Origin: Lingula anatina
Taxonomy: Eukaryota; Brachiopoda; Lingulata; Lingulida; Lingulidae
Reading direction: 5' to 3'
DNA length: 64,000 nucleotides
NCBI RefSeq assembly: GCF_001039355.2
Contig: NW_019774014.1
Coordinates: 314,539-378,538, forward strand
Below are positions 61,337 through 64,000 of this stretch, piece after piece (positions within the stretch are counted from its first letter, which is position 1; each line of letters opens with the position of its first letter). The position numbers and the translations under genes are program-made. Below the pieces are notes generated by a model. That model searched no databases and was not told where the DNA came from. It saw only the letters and a list, made by a program, of their open reading frames with translations.

Positions 61337-61680
61337 AGGTGACCCTTCTATGGTCACCATTTCCTGGGCCATAACACAGGTGACCCTTCTATGGTCACCA
61401 TTTCCTGAGGCCATAACACAGGTGACCCTTCTATGGTCACCATTTCTTGATGTGTTGACAAGCTACCCCCCCCCCCAATGTAGGCAGGCTATAACACAGG
61501 TGACCCTTTTGTGGCCATGGCCATTCCCTTATACAGTAACCCCCTCCCCGACCCCCCCCCCTAGACACAGGTCATACACAGGTGACCCTTCGGTGGTCAC
61601 CATTTCCTAATGTGTTGACAAGCCCCCCCCCCTCCACCTCTGCAGAAATAGGCCATAACACAGGTGACCCTTCTGTGGAT
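61337..61680 (+). repeat. Minisatellite, unit about 43 bp
   Basis: About seven units of ACAGGTGACCCTTCTATGGT, CACCATTTCCTG, some with poly-C expansions (61465-61475, 61550-61560, 61622-61632). Upstream of FARP exon 1. Confidence 0.88.
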
Positions 61681-64000
61681 AGCAAACCTGTCTGTTTGGG
61701 AAGGATACCTTTTACCTCAAGTACATGATATCAAGTGAAATGCCAGTGTTTTTCTGATGCAGATTAGTGCCAAGTAAAGGTTTCAACAGTTTAAACTTGA
61801 GAGTGGACATCAAATGTCACTGGGCACCTAACGGAATGCCTTGATAATCAGAATAATGGTAACAGTATTCTAAAATCTTCCATCTCAGTTCTTTAATCTA
61901 CGCAATACGCTCGCGATAATCTCAGGCACATGTGGAAATGTGCAGAAAGGGCAAATGAGGGGAATTGTGGTTCTCAGTGAATAATGGGATGCTCACAGCC
62001 AGTATTTTAACCGTCAGACCATGAAACTGCCATTAAATCATCATCACAAACAGACATTCGGTTTTAGCTAGAACATGCGAATACACAGAACTTGCCAATT
62101 TAATAGTACATAAAATAGACATCAAAAACATACATGTATATAGAGAACAAGTTCTGGCAATATGGACATGTGCATTCCTGTTCAAATATGTGAATATTTC
62201 CATGTGAGCGTTAACAACTCCATAGGAGAAGTTAACACTTTCATGTAAGAAATTAACACCTCCATGTGTGAGCGCATTCAGAGCAAGACGATCCGCAGGC
62301 TAACAAATCTTTACTCTATGGTGTAATCAGCAGGCCCTTGCATGGACTTCATATGTAAAGGCGGGGAATCCATCAGGGAATTAGTGGGTATTACTTTTAA
62401 GTGCATCGGCCATATTTGATCAGCAGATCTGTTAGTCCATGGATCATCTTGTTCTGAATGTGCTCTAAGAAGTTAAAAGTTCCACTGCCCTTACACCACA
62501 TTCCTGCCAGACTTACAGCCTGCTACTTGCTGTGTACAAGAACGCATGGCAACCTCTGAGAGATATTTACATCCAGATCAGCTCACACTTCACCTGGAGA
62601 AGCCGGCCAAGAGGTCGGTTTACACCCCTGACAAACACAGGCTATGCTACAGCCCATGCTTAACAGGTCCAACCAATATTTCTACAGGTGCACCAGCCTA
62701 AGCTTCACAGCATCTATCAACGCCTTTAAAAATGCACCTCCTTCCATTATTTTGGTCGTAAATTGATCTATTTATCTGGCCACCTAGTTCATAAAAATCT
62801 GCTAAATGAGGTATTACTAAATGAGCATTGAATAATCATCACGTTTACTCCCACTTATGGATGTATAGCTGCGCATGCAAATTGCATACTTATTCAAATG
62901 TGATTGCTAATGGATATTTTAAGCAAGAGGAAAAAATTCATTCATATATCATTTTTCAGGAAATGTGAAACAATACCCTAGGTTGTACTATCTGAAACCA
63001 TACGGTGGCATTTAGTTGGATTTTATGGCAAAAACATGACTTTAAATGCATCTTTTTAAGATGAGAATTACATGAAAATTCCCATAAACTTGTTAATTAT
63101 GAAATAGCCTATAAATTAAAACCATCTCCCCAGTGGGACAGCCTCTTAATTACCAGTGCCTGGAATAAGTGATGAATTCCCTTGAATAATAACCAATTAA
63201 TACTGACTGCAGTCACTACTCAGCACGCAATCAAAGGTGAATACAGACCGAGCAGATTTTCAGCCAGCACCAAAAGACCGAGCTTTTGCATCAAAATAAA
63301 GGTAGCAATGCTCACTGTACCCAAGCTGGTTAATGAGCATAATGATTCCATGAGGACATCTTCAACTTTGATGTTAATCCAAAACATTCCGGACCTGTAC
63401 TACAACTGCACCATTGACATAACCAGGCCCTAAGCACCTTCAGTCCATCTACTCCCTGTGTGAACACACCAACAGCCTCTGAATGGAATCTCGTTTTCTA
63501 CTCCAGAGACTGTGCACTGCTTCTATATCACCAAGAAACACAAGCAGCTGTCAGTAAAGTGAGCGGTTCTCAGAGCTGATTTCACACACACTGAGACCAG
63601 ATGGTGCACTTGACTCTGGCTGAATTATTCAACATTGGTTTATTCTGTGTAAACCATGGCATTCTATCAGGTTGATGCTGTTTAATATGAAATGAACCTG
63701 GAGTCTTATAGTACACATATCTTGGTACACACATTGGTTTATTCTGTGTTTAATGTCTGGAAGTGTTTTTATGAGGTACCAACATGAAAGTAACTACAGA
63801 CTGCTAGACTTCAACAGTGTAACGGCAACTCTACAATATTGGCCTTCGAAATCTCACAGATGAATGGCTCTCAAAACACGTCGTTGGCAAACTGAAACTA
63901 GCTTTTGTCACCACAATGATTACACATCTTTGTGATGAATCATACTTTGCTCTCGCGACTTTGTTCAAACAGAAAAAAAAACACTTTACATTTTCTGTGT
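61681..64000. other. Upstream region of FARP
   Basis: Probable 5' UTR, intron or promoter territory of FARP (minus strand). One family-A MITE at 62270. I could not identify the first non-coding exon or a promoter, and no other gene is supported. Confidence 0.45.
62270..62465. mobile_element. MITE, family A copy 3
   Basis: Best-preserved copy: left terminus GAGCGCATTCAGAGCAAGAC, right terminus inverted GAGCACATTCAGAACAAGAT. Shares the CCATATTTGATCAG core with the other copies. Confidence 0.8.

Overview
**Organism.** The window is animal nuclear DNA, most likely from a highly polymorphic invertebrate deuterostome. An amphioxus (Branchiostoma) is my best guess. Genes are split into many small exons with GT/AG introns. 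MITEs, tRNA-derived SINEs and minisatellites are dense, and allelic copies differ by roughly 1-3%. Nothing prokaryotic or organellar is present.

**Main gene.** Most of the window (about 12.7-58.4 kb, minus strand) is one gene: the single FARP1/FARP2-type protein (FERM + FERM-adjacent region, Dbl-homology RhoGEF, two PH domains). I reconstructed 25 consecutive coding exons by hand. All splice phases agree and give about 1969 residues. The FERM exons are at 58.3 and 42.6-36.9 kb. A 2.6-kb exon (32.4-35.0 kb) plus two more (22.3-22.6, 21.5-22.0 kb) encode an unusually long disordered linker of about 1150 residues. DH exons lie at 20.4-18.0 kb, PH1 at 17.4-16.0 kb and PH2 at 15.0-12.7 kb. The terminal exon, which should complete the last PH helix, was not found.

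**Other genes.** A plus-strand GT47/exostosin-like glycosyltransferase with a signal peptide (46.9-49.3 kb) is nested antisense in FARP intron 1. Left of FARP, on the plus strand, is a small secreted protein of unknown family (8.87-11.70 kb) with a TATA box and two phase-compatible 3' ends.

**Assembly.** Seven single Ns mark contig joins. At four of them (41317, 51996, 55068, 58864) the flanks are unmerged allelic copies, so FARP exons 1-5, the 3' flank of the GT47 gene and other DNA appear twice. All five coding differences between copies are synonymous.

**Most unusual signal.** Several FARP exon edges (donor or acceptor plus adjacent coding bases) have been tandemly copied into the neighbouring intron, forming minisatellites seeded on splice sites. 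At one of them copy number differs between the two alleles.

**Left and right flanks.** 0-8.4 kb and 61-64 kb hold repeats and MITEs and no gene I can support.
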